Origin: an uncultured Acetatifactor sp. | GTDB lineage: Bacteria; Bacillota; Clostridia; Lachnospirales; Lachnospiraceae | Direction: 5' to 3' | DNA: 64,000 nt | NCBI GenBank assembly: GCA_910583845.1 | Contig: CAJUAB010000006.1 | Coordinates: forward strand, 123,247 to 187,246 | Shown: positions 17,379-25,902 of the stretch, in pieces | Layout of the letters: each line of letters starts with the position of its first letter | How positions within the stretch are numbered: position 1 is the first letter of the stretch | Position numbers and translations under genes: made by a program | The notes under the pieces: model-generated | What the model was told of the DNA's origin: nothing | Database searches by the model: none | What the model saw: only the letters and a program-made list of their open reading frames with translations

Positions 17379-18407
17379 TTATTTATTTTCCTTTTCATGC
17401 CAGTCTTTCAAAACAGCTTCTACTTGTGCTATCAACTGTTCCTTTTTTGGAATGTATGATACATAACGGGAAGCAAATATATTGTTCGTCATGCCACCTA
17501 AAGCATATTCTGCGGATACGCTGTCCTTATCTGTGCAGAGAATGATACCTATGGGAGCATTATCATATTCATCATTTACTTCGGCAGCATAATAATTCAG
17601 ATACATATTAAGCTGCCCGACTGCTTCGGCCATCAGTTTTGTTGTCTTTAATTCAATCAGAACATAGGCACGTAAAATCTTATTGTAAAATACCATATCG
17701 ACATAGTAGTGAATATTATTCAGGGTAATTCGCTGCTGCGTACCCACGAACATAAAACCACGACCCAGCTCTAACAAAAATTTTTCTATTTGCGCAACTA
17801 ACGCTTTTTCCAAATCACTTTCCAGCAATGGTTTATTTTCCGGCACACCTAAGAACTCAAAGACATAAGGGTCTTTAATCATATCAACAGGCTGTGCCAT
17901 TTCAATTCCTTTTTGAGCAAGGGAAAGAACAATTTCCTGATTTGTTCTTCCCTCTGTCAACAGCAATCGTTCATAGAGAGAAGTTGAAATCTGACGTTTC
18001 AATTCCCGGATAGACCAACCGGAATTAACAGCTTCTTTCTCATAAAAGCTACGCTTGTCATGGTCAGAAATAGACAGCAATTCACAATAATGCGACCAGC
18101 TCAATTTAACAGACACTGTCTGTTGAATTTGATAAGTCTGGTAAAACCGGCGCATAAACTGGATATTGGAAACAGAAAAACCTCTGCCAAATTCTTTTGT
18201 AAGTTCTTTGGAAATCTGACGTAGCTGCTGTTTGCCATAAGCGGCACGCTCGTTGCTATTCTGTTCATGCTCAACAATGATACGCCCCACATTCCAGTAG
18301 GTGGACAGAAGTTCCGTGTTGATATGTGTAGCAACCTTTTGCCGGGCGTTTAATAATAGTTCTCTAATCTCGTCTATCATAGAATCAGTATATGCTAAAT
18401 CACTCAT
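17379..18407 (-). CDS. DUF1016 / YhcG-type PD-(D/E)XK nuclease
   Basis: 342 residues. The N-terminal DUF1016 helical domain (LLLNARQKVATHINTELLS, YWNVGRIIVEHEQ, FSVSNIQFMRRFY) is followed by a C-terminal PD-(D/E)XK nuclease fold with DMVFYN and LIELKTTKL, providing the catalytic D...ExK. These proteins are common in accessory regions and are often linked to restriction systems or mobile elements. AAGGGGA precedes the ATG. The gene is clearly more AT-rich than its surroundings, and with the adjacent transposon remnant this points to recent acquisition. Confidence 0.92.
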   Translation of the reverse strand: MSDLAYTDSMIDEIRELLLNARQKVATHINTELLSTYWNVGRIIVEHEQNSNERAAYGKQQLRQISKELTKEFGRGFSVSNIQFMRRFYQTYQIQQTVSVKLSWSHYCELLSISDHDKRSFYEKEAVNSGWSIRELKRQISTSLYERLLLTEGRTNQEIVLSLAQKGIEMAQPVDMIKDPYVFEFLGVPENKPLLESDLEKALVAQIEKFLLELGRGFMFVGTQQRITLNNIHYYVDMVFYNKILRAYVLIELKTTKLMAEAVGQLNMYLNYYAAEVNDEYDNAPIGIILCTDKDSVSAEYALGGMTNNIFASRYVSYIPKKEQLIAQVEAVLKDWHEKENK

Positions 18408-18496
18408 AATATATCCCCTTTGCGTTTCCTGAATATTTTATAAGCATAGCATAAACGTGGCCAAATTGCTACTGCTTGATTTGATGTGATATACAA

Positions 18497-19654
18497 ATGG
18501 CGAAGTCGGCTGATTGTAAATTTTTTGTGAATTTGATTAAAAAGTCCTTTACAAAACGTCACTGGATCAGCAATTCCATGCTTCGGGACAGCAGCAAAAT
18601 CATATTTGCAGACAATATTCTCAGTTCGCAGTTTCTGCGCGATTATGCGGATGTGGAGATTCTGCGCCATATCCGGCCCGGGGACATTGAGGATGTATCC
18701 GAGCGCTACGTTCCTCTTTACAGTGCGGAGAGAAACAGTGATACCGTCAAGCGGGTGGACATTTCCGGGTATTTGTCAACGGAGCCGGATAATCCGCTGG
18801 AAATGCCGCTTTATATCATTTCACTGGTTGAACATAAGACAAAAGTAGAGTATAATGTGATTATGCAGATGCTCCGGTATATGGTACATATATGGGAGGA
18901 TTATGAGAAAGAGATGAATAAGCTCTATCCCGGGATCAGTAAACGGAAGGCATTTCAATACCCACCGATTCTGCCCATAGTATACTTTGAAGGCACGGAT
19001 CAATGGACCGCATGCACCGATCTGGCAGACAGAATTTCCTGTGGAGCTTTGCTGGGCAAATATCTGCCTCATTTCCGATATCAGCTGATTGCATTGCATG
19101 ATTTCAGTAACGAGGAACTTTTAGCGAAAGGCGATGAAATTTCGCTGGCCATGATGATCAATAAAATCCAGACCTATGAAGACCTGTCGGCGTTTACCGC
19201 TCTGCCGGAGAAAGAGCTGGAAGGCATTCTGCGGGATACACCGGAGTATCTGCTGGGGACTATGGTCAATGTGCTGCGGGCATTGCTCTACCACATGAAT
19301 CTGCCGGAGGATGAGGTGGAAGACGCAGTAGCTAAGATAAAGGAGCGTAAAATGGGATTGTTGTTTGAGAATGCGAAACTGGATATCCAGGAGGAGAGAC
19401 GTAAAGTGGAAGTGGAGCGCCGGAAAGCGGAAGAGGCCCGGCAGGAGAAAGCGGCCTGTCAGCGGGAGGCCCAGCAGAAGGTGGCGGAAATACAGTGGGA
19501 GCGGGCGATCTCTCTGCATATTCTGCGCATGCTGAGGCAGGGAGCATCCGATGAAGAGATTGCACAGTCCATAATGTGCCATTTTTCTATGAACGAAAAG
19601 CAAGCGGCGGAGAAACTGGCGGAGGCATTCGGAGATATGGCCGCGGAGGAGTAG
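18497..19654 (+). CDS. Rpn-family recombination-promoting nuclease
   Basis: 385 residues. The PD-(D/E)XK core matches the Rpn/transposase_31 group: FADNILSSQFLRDY, then VKRVDIS and LYIISLVEHKTKV (ExK-type site), YNVIMQMLRYMVHIWEDYEK, and FQYPPILPIVYFEGTDQW. The C-terminus is a long charged helix (about 300-345, EERRKVEVERRKAEEARQEK) ending in a small domain with DEEIAQSI. No ribosome-binding site is obvious at the ATG at 18497, so an internal start such as the Met near residue 28 is possible. The kinase gene follows after 3 nt. Confidence 0.88.
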   Translation: MAKSADCKFFVNLIKKSFTKRHWISNSMLRDSSKIIFADNILSSQFLRDYADVEILRHIRPGDIEDVSERYVPLYSAERNSDTVKRVDISGYLSTEPDNPLEMPLYIISLVEHKTKVEYNVIMQMLRYMVHIWEDYEKEMNKLYPGISKRKAFQYPPILPIVYFEGTDQWTACTDLADRISCGALLGKYLPHFRYQLIALHDFSNEELLAKGDEISLAMMINKIQTYEDLSAFTALPEKELEGILRDTPEYLLGTMVNVLRALLYHMNLPEDEVEDAVAKIKERKMGLLFENAKLDIQEERRKVEVERRKAEEARQEKAACQREAQQKVAEIQWERAISLHILRMLRQGASDEEIAQSIMCHFSMNEKQAAEKLAEAFGDMAAEE

Positions 19655-19657
19655 ATC

Positions 19658-20317
19658 ATGCATATTCTGGACAAGATTATAGACAGAAGAATTGCCCGTT
19701 ATCAGGGAGACCTGCTGGCCACCCACTATGCGGAAGTGGAGAATATGTACCGGCAGATCAGGGGATGGCGGCATGACTATCGCAATCATATCCAGGTGCT
19801 GAAAAATTATGTGGGGCTGGGGGATTTACAGGCGGTGAAATCCTATCTGGACGAGCTGGCGGAAGATTTGAATACGGTGGATCTGGCACTGAAAACAGGC
19901 AATAAAATGACGGATGTGATCCTGAACAGCAAGATATCCCTGGCCCGATCCAAGGAGATCCGGGTGCGGGCAGATGCCCATGTGCCTGTGAAGCTGACTA
20001 CAGCTCAGATAGATCTGTGTATTATTCTGGGGAATCTGCTTGACAATGCCATCGAGGCCTGTCTACAGCTCCCCAGCCGGGAGCGGATGATCCGTATCTA
20101 TATGGAGATGAAGAACACCCAGCTCTACATCTCCGTCACCAACACCACTGCCCAGAAGAAGCAAAAGCAGGAGAACGGCCTGTTTGCCAGCACCAAGGGC
20201 AGCGGCCACGGCTATGGGCTGGTGCGCATCGACACGATTATCCAGAGATATCAGGGTTATATCCGGCGGGGCAGTGAGGACGGGGCCTTTACCACGGAGA
20301 TTCTGCTGCCTCAGTGA
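19658..20317 (+). CDS. GHKL-type sensor histidine kinase lacking a membrane sensor
   Basis: 219 residues. The H-box RGWRHDYRNHIQ (about 34-45) has the HxxxN pattern of AgrC/NatK-like kinases, the N-box is LGNLLDNAIEAC (about 126-137) and the G-box is GSGHGYGLVRID (about 183-194). No membrane segment precedes the H-box, so the protein is either cytoplasmic or the C-terminal part of a truncated kinase. Its LytTR partner is probably the regulator at 14669, with the nuclease genes and transposon relic in between. Direct repeats and an ABC exporter pair lie immediately downstream. Confidence 0.9.
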   Translation: MHILDKIIDRRIARYQGDLLATHYAEVENMYRQIRGWRHDYRNHIQVLKNYVGLGDLQAVKSYLDELAEDLNTVDLALKTGNKMTDVILNSKISLARSKEIRVRADAHVPVKLTTAQIDLCIILGNLLDNAIEACLQLPSRERMIRIYMEMKNTQLYISVTNTTAQKKQKQENGLFASTKGSGHGYGLVRIDTIIQRYQGYIRRGSEDGAFTTEILLPQ

Positions 20318-20410
20318 ATGTCACCGCAGGGCGGCATATTCTTTTACAATCCGGTGTATCCGTTGAATATTTTCCGAAAGCAGTGATCCAGGCAGTGTCG
20401 CAGGTCAGGT

Positions 20411-20442
20411 CATTCGTCCCCAAGGGCATGCATTTCGTCCCC
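20411..20442. promoter_or_regulatory. Direct repeats two helical turns apart, probable operator
   Basis: CATTCGTCCCC (20411-20421) and CATTTCGTCCCC (20431-20442) place two identical TCGTCCCC cores exactly 21 bp apart, the geometry of a dimeric response-regulator site. It lies between the kinase and the ABC exporters in a 359-bp non-coding stretch (20318-20676) that otherwise holds only the palindromic repeat. Confidence 0.5.
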
Positions 20443-20469
20443 GAAATGTGATGTCCTTTTTTTGTGTGA

Positions 20470-20640
20470 TAATATATCTTATCGGAAGTAAGCATTTTAC
20501 TTCCGATAAAAGGCGCGCACTGTGCGCCGCATTCGATTACAGGAAAATGCATTTTTTCTGTAATATATCTTATCGGAAGTAAGCATTTTACTTCCGATAA
20601 AAGGCGCGCACTGTGTGCCGCATTCGATTAAAGGAAAATG
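20470..20640. repeat. Tandem pair of 80-bp palindromic units
   Basis: Two 80-bp copies (20470-20549 and 20561-20640) differ at only two positions and have a 91-bp period. Each carries a perfect hairpin of 12-bp arms and a 5-nt loop (TATCGGAAGTAA arm; copy 1 at 20480-20508) followed by a smaller GC-rich hairpin (GCGCACTGTGCGC in copy 1). The second copy ends only 37 bp before the first ABC start codon, so the repeats lie in its leader or promoter. Confidence 0.85.
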
Positions 20641-20676
20641 TTTGTGTCCATGATCATAAAGAAGGGAAGGATGTTT

Positions 20677-22515
20677 ATGAGCGGGAAAGAAGAAAAAAAG
20701 GATAAAGCGCCCAGGCCCCGGTACGGCATGGGCAGTAACGTGCTCTATATGCTGCGGCTGGGACGGGAGGTGCCGGGACTGTTGCTTCAGCGGGTCTGCC
20801 TGATCGCTGCAGGCGTGACGATCAGCGTCGCCGGTCTGTACATGTCGCCCACTCTGCTGCGCATTCTGGAAAAGGGGCAGTCTCTGAAACAGCTCCTGGC
20901 GGCGCTGTCCGGCTTTGTGCTGGCGCTGGTGCTGACAAGCGGTTTTAAGGGGTATCTGGAGCAACAGGGGACTCTTCTGATCTCGGCCAGACAGGTTTTT
21001 CTGGACCGGATCAATGCTAAAGCGGGAACCTGCTCCTATCCACTCCTGCATAACGAAAACTTTCTGAGTATGTGGGAAAAAGGACGGCGCGCTACCAGCG
21101 ACAACAGTTCGGCAGCGGAAGAAATATGGCGGACTCTGTCCCGCATATTGGAAAACGGAATCTGCTTTTTGATTTATCTGGCGCTGCTTACGCAGGTGAA
21201 GTTCTTTCTGATTCTGATTACACTGGCAACCACAGGTCTGGGATATTGGATTACCTATTGTTTTGTGCAGAAAGACTATCAGTTTCAGGAGGAAGCGTCC
21301 AGGCCTTCCCGGGGAGCTTTCTGGGTCTTTAATGCCACCCGCAATCCCAGACTTGCCAAGGATGTGCGTATATTCGGTATGAGACAGTGGCTGGAGGGGA
21401 TGTATGGGAAGTACTGGAAACTGGCGGAGGATATTCAAAAACGCCGGACTAAAAACAATATTTTGGCAGATCTGGCAAGTCTGGTTCTGGATATTCTGCG
21501 CAATGGCATCGCTTACGCCTATCTGCTGGCGGTCACTTTGCAGGGCAATCTTTCCGCCGGGGAATTTCTGCTGTATTTTACGGCAGTGACGGGCTTTACT
21601 GCCTGGATTACAGGTATCCTTGGAGGTTTTACCACTCTGCACCGGCAAAGCATGGAAATCTCCATGGCCAGGGAATTTTGTGAGTTCCCGGAGCCGTTTC
21701 GGATGGAGGGAGGAAAGCGGCTGGTGGCGGATGTGAGCGCCCGGCATGAACTGGAGCTTCGGGATGTGACTTATCGATATCCCGCAGGCCAGAAGCCGGT
21801 GCTGGAACATTTGAACCTCAGGATCAGGCCGGGAGAGAAGCTGGCGGTGGTGGGGGTGAACGGCGCGGGAAAGACTACGCTGATCAAGCTGCTCTGCGGT
21901 TTCCTGGACCCGGACCAGGGAACCGTTCTGCTGGACGGAGTGGATATCCGGGAGTATAACCGCCGGGAATACTACAGGTTATTTGCCGCCGTGTTTCAGG
22001 ATTTTTCCATTCTGGGAGGTTCCATTGCGGACAATGTGGCTCAGTGTACATCACCGGATATGAAAAAGGTGTGGTCCTGTCTGGAGCGGGCGGGAGTCAG
22101 GGAGCGCATTGAGCGTCTGCCGGGCGGTCCGGATGCAAAACTGGAGAAAAAGGTATATCCGGAGGCAGTGGAACTCTCCGGCGGGGAAACCCAGCGTCTG
22201 ATGATGGCCCGGATGCTGTATAAAGAGGCTCCCGTACTGATTCTGGACGAACCTACGGCGGCGCTGGACGCTCTGGCGGAGCAGGACGTGTATGAACGCT
22301 ATAACGAATTGTCCCAGGGACGTACCAGTGTGTACATTTCCCACCGGCTGGCCAGCACACGCTTCTGTGACCGGGTGATATTGCTGGAGAGCGGGGGTAT
22401 CCGGGAGGAGGGAACCCATGAGCAATTGATGGCCTTGGGGGGAAGATACGCGGAACTGTTTCAGATACAGAGCAAATATTACAGAGAAGAGGGGGCCGGT
22501 AAGGATGGGCAGTGA
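20677..22515 (+). CDS. ABC transporter, fused permease and ATPase (first subunit)
   Basis: 612 residues from the ATG at 20677, six nt after AAGG; upstream in-frame ATGs lie within or right after the repeat. An N-terminal exporter-type membrane domain of about six helices (about 25-320) precedes the ATPase. The ATPase carries Walker A GVNGAGKTT (about 393-401), signature LSGGE (about 499-503), Walker B LILDEPTAALD (about 520-530) and switch His in YISHRL (about 554). It probably forms a heterodimer with the next gene, whose start it overlaps by 11 nt. Substrate unknown; location downstream of a peptide-type two-component kinase suggests peptide or antibiotic export. Confidence 0.92.
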   Translation: MSGKEEKKDKAPRPRYGMGSNVLYMLRLGREVPGLLLQRVCLIAAGVTISVAGLYMSPTLLRILEKGQSLKQLLAALSGFVLALVLTSGFKGYLEQQGTLLISARQVFLDRINAKAGTCSYPLLHNENFLSMWEKGRRATSDNSSAAEEIWRTLSRILENGICFLIYLALLTQVKFFLILITLATTGLGYWITYCFVQKDYQFQEEASRPSRGAFWVFNATRNPRLAKDVRIFGMRQWLEGMYGKYWKLAEDIQKRRTKNNILADLASLVLDILRNGIAYAYLLAVTLQGNLSAGEFLLYFTAVTGFTAWITGILGGFTTLHRQSMEISMAREFCEFPEPFRMEGGKRLVADVSARHELELRDVTYRYPAGQKPVLEHLNLRIRPGEKLAVVGVNGAGKTTLIKLLCGFLDPDQGTVLLDGVDIREYNRREYYRLFAAVFQDFSILGGSIADNVAQCTSPDMKKVWSCLERAGVRERIERLPGGPDAKLEKKVYPEAVELSGGETQRLMMARMLYKEAPVLILDEPTAALDALAEQDVYERYNELSQGRTSVYISHRLASTRFCDRVILLESGGIREEGTHEQLMALGGRYAELFQIQSKYYREEGAGKDGQ

Positions 22516-24379
22516 GAAGAAGAAAGAGCCGTTTTCCTGGAAGCAGACATGGCAGATTAACAAGAGGATTTACAGACTGTGTTCCAGAGCGAAGCCGGGA
22601 TTTTTTGCAGGTCGGTTCGCGGTACAGGTTCTGGAGGTTCTGTCCCCCTATGTGACCTTGTACTGTTCCGCGCAGTTTTTGAATGAGCTGACTGCGGCCC
22701 GGAGGAGGGAGGCGCTGCTCTGGTGGGTACTGCTGATTTTGGGGTTGACGGCGGTGATGGGGGTGGCCGGTTCTCTGCTCAGACGCCTGGATGAATCCGC
22801 AAACGGGATGAAAAGTTTCTGGCTCAACTGGATCTACGGGCAAAAAGCCCTGGATATGGATTTTTCAAAAGCCGATGACGCCAGATATTCCGATCAGCTG
22901 GTGCAGATTTTACAGACATCGAATTTCAGCGGCCACGGTATTCCCAATTTTACCTATCAACTGCCCAGGCTGACAGGGGCTTTTTTCAAGGTGCTCGGAG
23001 GTATCGCTCTGTCGGCGTCACTGTTCACACTGCCGGTGGAGCCCCGGGCACAGGGTTTGCCCATGCTGAAAGTCGGACTGGTTCTGGCGGTCGGAGGAAT
23101 CCTGGGAGTGCTGGTGCTCTCTCCTATGCTGGCGGACAAAAGCATAAGGGCCTGGAACGCGGCGGCGGAAGCGGGCCGGTCGGGCAACCGGTTTTTCAGC
23201 TTCTACGGATACCAGCTGTACGCGGAGGAAAAGCGGGCGATGGATGTGAGGATATACAGACAGGATCTGTATGGACAGGAGGTTGACTCGGTCAATAACA
23301 GTTGGACCGGGGACGGCATATTTGTAAAGCTGAACAGAGGAGTATTGGGAATTACGCACGGTGTTACACAGGTGTTGTCCCAGATGATGATGGGCTTTGT
23401 CTATCTCTATGTATGTCTGAAGGCCTGGTATGGCGCTTTTGGAGTGGGCAGCGTGACCCAGTATGTGGGGGCGCTGCTGTCCCTGGCAAACGGCCTGTCC
23501 GAACTGTTGTCCATAGGCGCGGAAATCCGGGGCAATACGGTCTTTTTGAAACAGGTGCTGGACTATCTGGACATTCCCAATGAGATGTATCAGGGAAGCC
23601 TGACTGTGGAAAAACGAAGCGACCGGCAGTATGAAGTGGAATTCAGAGACGTAAGTTTCCGGTATCCGGGCAGCGAGGAATACGCGCTGCGTCATGTGAG
23701 CATGAAATTCAGAGTGGGAGAGAAACTGGCTGTGGTAGGGCAGAACGGTTCGGGAAAGACCACATTTATCAAGCTGCTTTGCAGACTCTATGATCCCACG
23801 GAGGGGGAGATTCTGTTAAATGATATAGATATCAGAAAGTATGATTACAGGGAGTATATGTCCGTGTTTTCCGTGGTATTCCAGGACTTTCAGCTGCTGG
23901 ACGCGCCTCTGGGGCAGAATATAGCGGCGAGTCTGCGGTATGACGAAGACCGTGTGCTTGCCTGTATGGAGAAAGCGGGACTGAAAGAGTGGTATCAGAC
24001 CAAGGCGGTCCGGGGACTGGAGACCCGTCTGTATCAGCATCAGGACGCGGAGGAGGGGATTCTGGTTTCCGGAGGAGAGGAGCAGAAGCTGGCCATCGCC
24101 AGAAGTCTGTACAGGGACGCGGCTTTTCTTGTACTGGATGAGCCCACCGCGGCGCTGGACCCCATGTCGGAGTACGAGGTGTATACCCGGCTGAATGATA
24201 TTGTGGAGGATAAGACGGCCATCTATATCAGCCACAGGCTTTCTTCATGCCGGTTCTGTGACGAGATCGCAGTGTTTCACCAGGGGCAGGTGATTGAGAA
24301 AGGCAGTCATGAGGGGCTGCTGGCCCGGGGCGGCAAGTACGCTGAACTGTGGAATGCCCAGGCGCAGTACTATGTGTAG
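22505..24379 (+). CDS. ABC transporter, fused permease and ATPase (second subunit)
   Basis: 624 residues overlapping the previous gene by 11 nt, so translation is probably coupled. The membrane domain covers about 35-330. The ATPase carries Walker A GQNGSGKTT (about 411-419), signature VSGGE (about 520-524), Walker B LVLDEPTAALD (about 541-551) and His in YISHRL (about 576). Both subunits of the pair appear to have complete ATPase motifs, so neither site is obviously degenerate. A terminator follows at 24427. Confidence 0.92.
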   Translation: MGSEKKKEPFSWKQTWQINKRIYRLCSRAKPGFFAGRFAVQVLEVLSPYVTLYCSAQFLNELTAARRREALLWWVLLILGLTAVMGVAGSLLRRLDESANGMKSFWLNWIYGQKALDMDFSKADDARYSDQLVQILQTSNFSGHGIPNFTYQLPRLTGAFFKVLGGIALSASLFTLPVEPRAQGLPMLKVGLVLAVGGILGVLVLSPMLADKSIRAWNAAAEAGRSGNRFFSFYGYQLYAEEKRAMDVRIYRQDLYGQEVDSVNNSWTGDGIFVKLNRGVLGITHGVTQVLSQMMMGFVYLYVCLKAWYGAFGVGSVTQYVGALLSLANGLSELLSIGAEIRGNTVFLKQVLDYLDIPNEMYQGSLTVEKRSDRQYEVEFRDVSFRYPGSEEYALRHVSMKFRVGEKLAVVGQNGSGKTTFIKLLCRLYDPTEGEILLNDIDIRKYDYREYMSVFSVVFQDFQLLDAPLGQNIAASLRYDEDRVLACMEKAGLKEWYQTKAVRGLETRLYQHQDAEEGILVSGGEEQKLAIARSLYRDAAFLVLDEPTAALDPMSEYEVYTRLNDIVEDKTAIYISHRLSSCRFCDEIAVFHQGQVIEKGSHEGLLARGGKYAELWNAQAQYYV

Positions 24380-24426
24380 AAGACGGCTCGCCGCCGAGTC
24401 CGGGATTGGAGCAGGGAATGGAAAAG

Positions 24427-24459
24427 AGTCTTCCGGAAATGATTCCGGAGGACTTTTTT
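24427..24459 (+). terminator. Terminator of the ABC exporter operon
   Basis: AGTCTTCCGGAA pairs with TTCCGGAGGACT across a 3-nt loop (one mismatch), followed by TTTTTT. Confidence 0.85.
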
Positions 24460-24481
24460 CAAATGTCGCGTTGATTGCCGC

Positions 24482-24703
24482 TTGCGGAACCGGATTTTTT
24501 ATGCTATGATATATCCCGTCATTTGCGGGGAATATTTCACAATCGACTATGATAAGCATAGATAAAAGGAGGGATTGCCATGCGGCGGAGCGGAAGGATG
24601 AAAAGTGAAACGGAGAGACAGATCATCAGGGGTATGGCGATTTTGACCGCACCTTTGAGGGTGCTTTTTTTGTGCCCGTCAGAATGCAGGGAGATAAAGA
24701 AAT
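24482..24703 (+). promoter_or_regulatory. rtcB promoter and leader with attenuator-like hairpin and leader frame
   Basis: A sigma-A-like promoter is seen: TTGCGG (24482-24487), 17-bp spacer, TATGAT (24505-24510). The leader holds a short hairpin directly followed by seven T (GCACC/GGTGC arms, 24649-24671), ending 33 nt before rtcB. It also holds a small reading frame starting at ATG 24580 with a near-perfect Shine-Dalgarno (AAGGAGG, 7-nt gap) that runs through the hairpin and ends at 24783, out of frame inside rtcB. This suggests attenuation or translational interference. Together with the ABC terminator it accounts for the whole gap 24380-24703. Confidence 0.5.
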
Positions 24704-25807
24704 ATGAAAACAGTAAAGGGTATTTATGCCGAGGCAAAAATTTTTACGGAGGATGTGGAACCTTATGCCGAGGCTCAGATTAAAATGATATGCGATAACG
24801 AGGTGGCCCGGGGGAGCTCGGTCTGTGTGATGCCGGACGTGCATCCCGGCAAGGTGGGTCCCATAGGGCTGGCCATGACGGTGACCGACAGGGTGATTCC
24901 CCAGCTTCTGGGGGTGGACATAGGCTGCGGGATGACCTGTGTGAAACTGAACAGAAGCAGTGCCGAATTCCAAAAACTGGACCGGGTCATCCGGGAGAAT
25001 GTGCCGTCGGGCTTTGCCATTCGGGAGAGGCCTCACTGTATGGCGGCGGAAATAGACTGTGAAGAACTTCACTGCGCCCGGCATGTCTCCGGAGAGAGGG
25101 CAAAGAGAAGCCTGGGTACGCTGGGAGGCGGCAATCATTTTATCGAACTGGACAGAGGAGAAGACGGCAGCCTGTATCTGGTCGTGCATACCGGCAGCAG
25201 GCATCTGGGGGAGGAAGTGGCGGAATATTATACCAGGCTGGCAAACAGCCGCCTGAAGGAGCAGGGCAGGGATGTCCCCTATTATATGAGTTACCTGGAA
25301 GGGGAGGACAGGGAGGCCTACGCGGAGGATGTGCGGCTGGTCCAGCGTTATGCCGAGTGGAACCGGCAGATTATTGTGCGGGAAATCGTGAGGGGGATGA
25401 AATGGAATCCGGTGGAGCAGTTCTCGGTGGAACACAATTATCTGGATGCTTCGGGAGTCCTGCACAAGGGTTCCATCTCTGCAAGAGAAGGGGAAAGAGT
25501 GATTATTCCTGTCAATATGAAAGAAGGCGTTCTGCTGGGTGCCGGAAAGGGCAACCCGGAGTGGAATCACAGCGCTCCTCACGGCTCCGGCAGGAGGCTT
25601 CGGCGGGAGGAAGTAAAGAACTGTCATACGGTGTCGGAGTTCAAAAGGGAAATGAAGGGCATATACAGCAGCTGTATAGGGGCGGAGACATTGGATGAGG
25701 CTCCTTTTGCATACCGTTCTCTGGGGGAGATTGCGGAGCGGATCAGCGATACGGTCGCGGTGACGGAAATATTGAGACCGGTCTACAACTTCAAGGCGGG
25801 CCGGTAA
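24704..25807 (+). CDS. rtcB: RtcB-family RNA ligase
   Basis: 367 residues, shorter than E. coli RtcB (about 408) and compatible with the RtcB2 branch. Metal and GMP-binding blocks are visible: GVDIGCGM with the conserved Cys (about 67-74), LGGGNHFIEL (about 142-151), HTGSRHLG (about 165-172) and NCHTVSEFKR near the C-terminus. RtcB joins RNA 2',3'-cyclic phosphate or 3'-phosphate ends to 5'-hydroxyl ends using GTP and Mn2+. It is followed after 95 nt by prfH, a pairing linked to repair of ribosomes whose 16S rRNA has been cut near the decoding site. Confidence 0.93.
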   Translation: MKTVKGIYAEAKIFTEDVEPYAEAQIKMICDNEVARGSSVCVMPDVHPGKVGPIGLAMTVTDRVIPQLLGVDIGCGMTCVKLNRSSAEFQKLDRVIRENVPSGFAIRERPHCMAAEIDCEELHCARHVSGERAKRSLGTLGGGNHFIELDRGEDGSLYLVVHTGSRHLGEEVAEYYTRLANSRLKEQGRDVPYYMSYLEGEDREAYAEDVRLVQRYAEWNRQIIVREIVRGMKWNPVEQFSVEHNYLDASGVLHKGSISAREGERVIIPVNMKEGVLLGAGKGNPEWNHSAPHGSGRRLRREEVKNCHTVSEFKREMKGIYSSCIGAETLDEAPFAYRSLGEIAERISDTVAVTEILRPVYNFKAGR

Positions 25808-25902
25808 GGGGCCGGAAAATGGATAGCAGGAATGCATAACGCAATAAAACAGGGATGACCGGAGTCGGCTCAGGACTTCGGTTATGCGGGAAAGAGGTAT
25901 GT

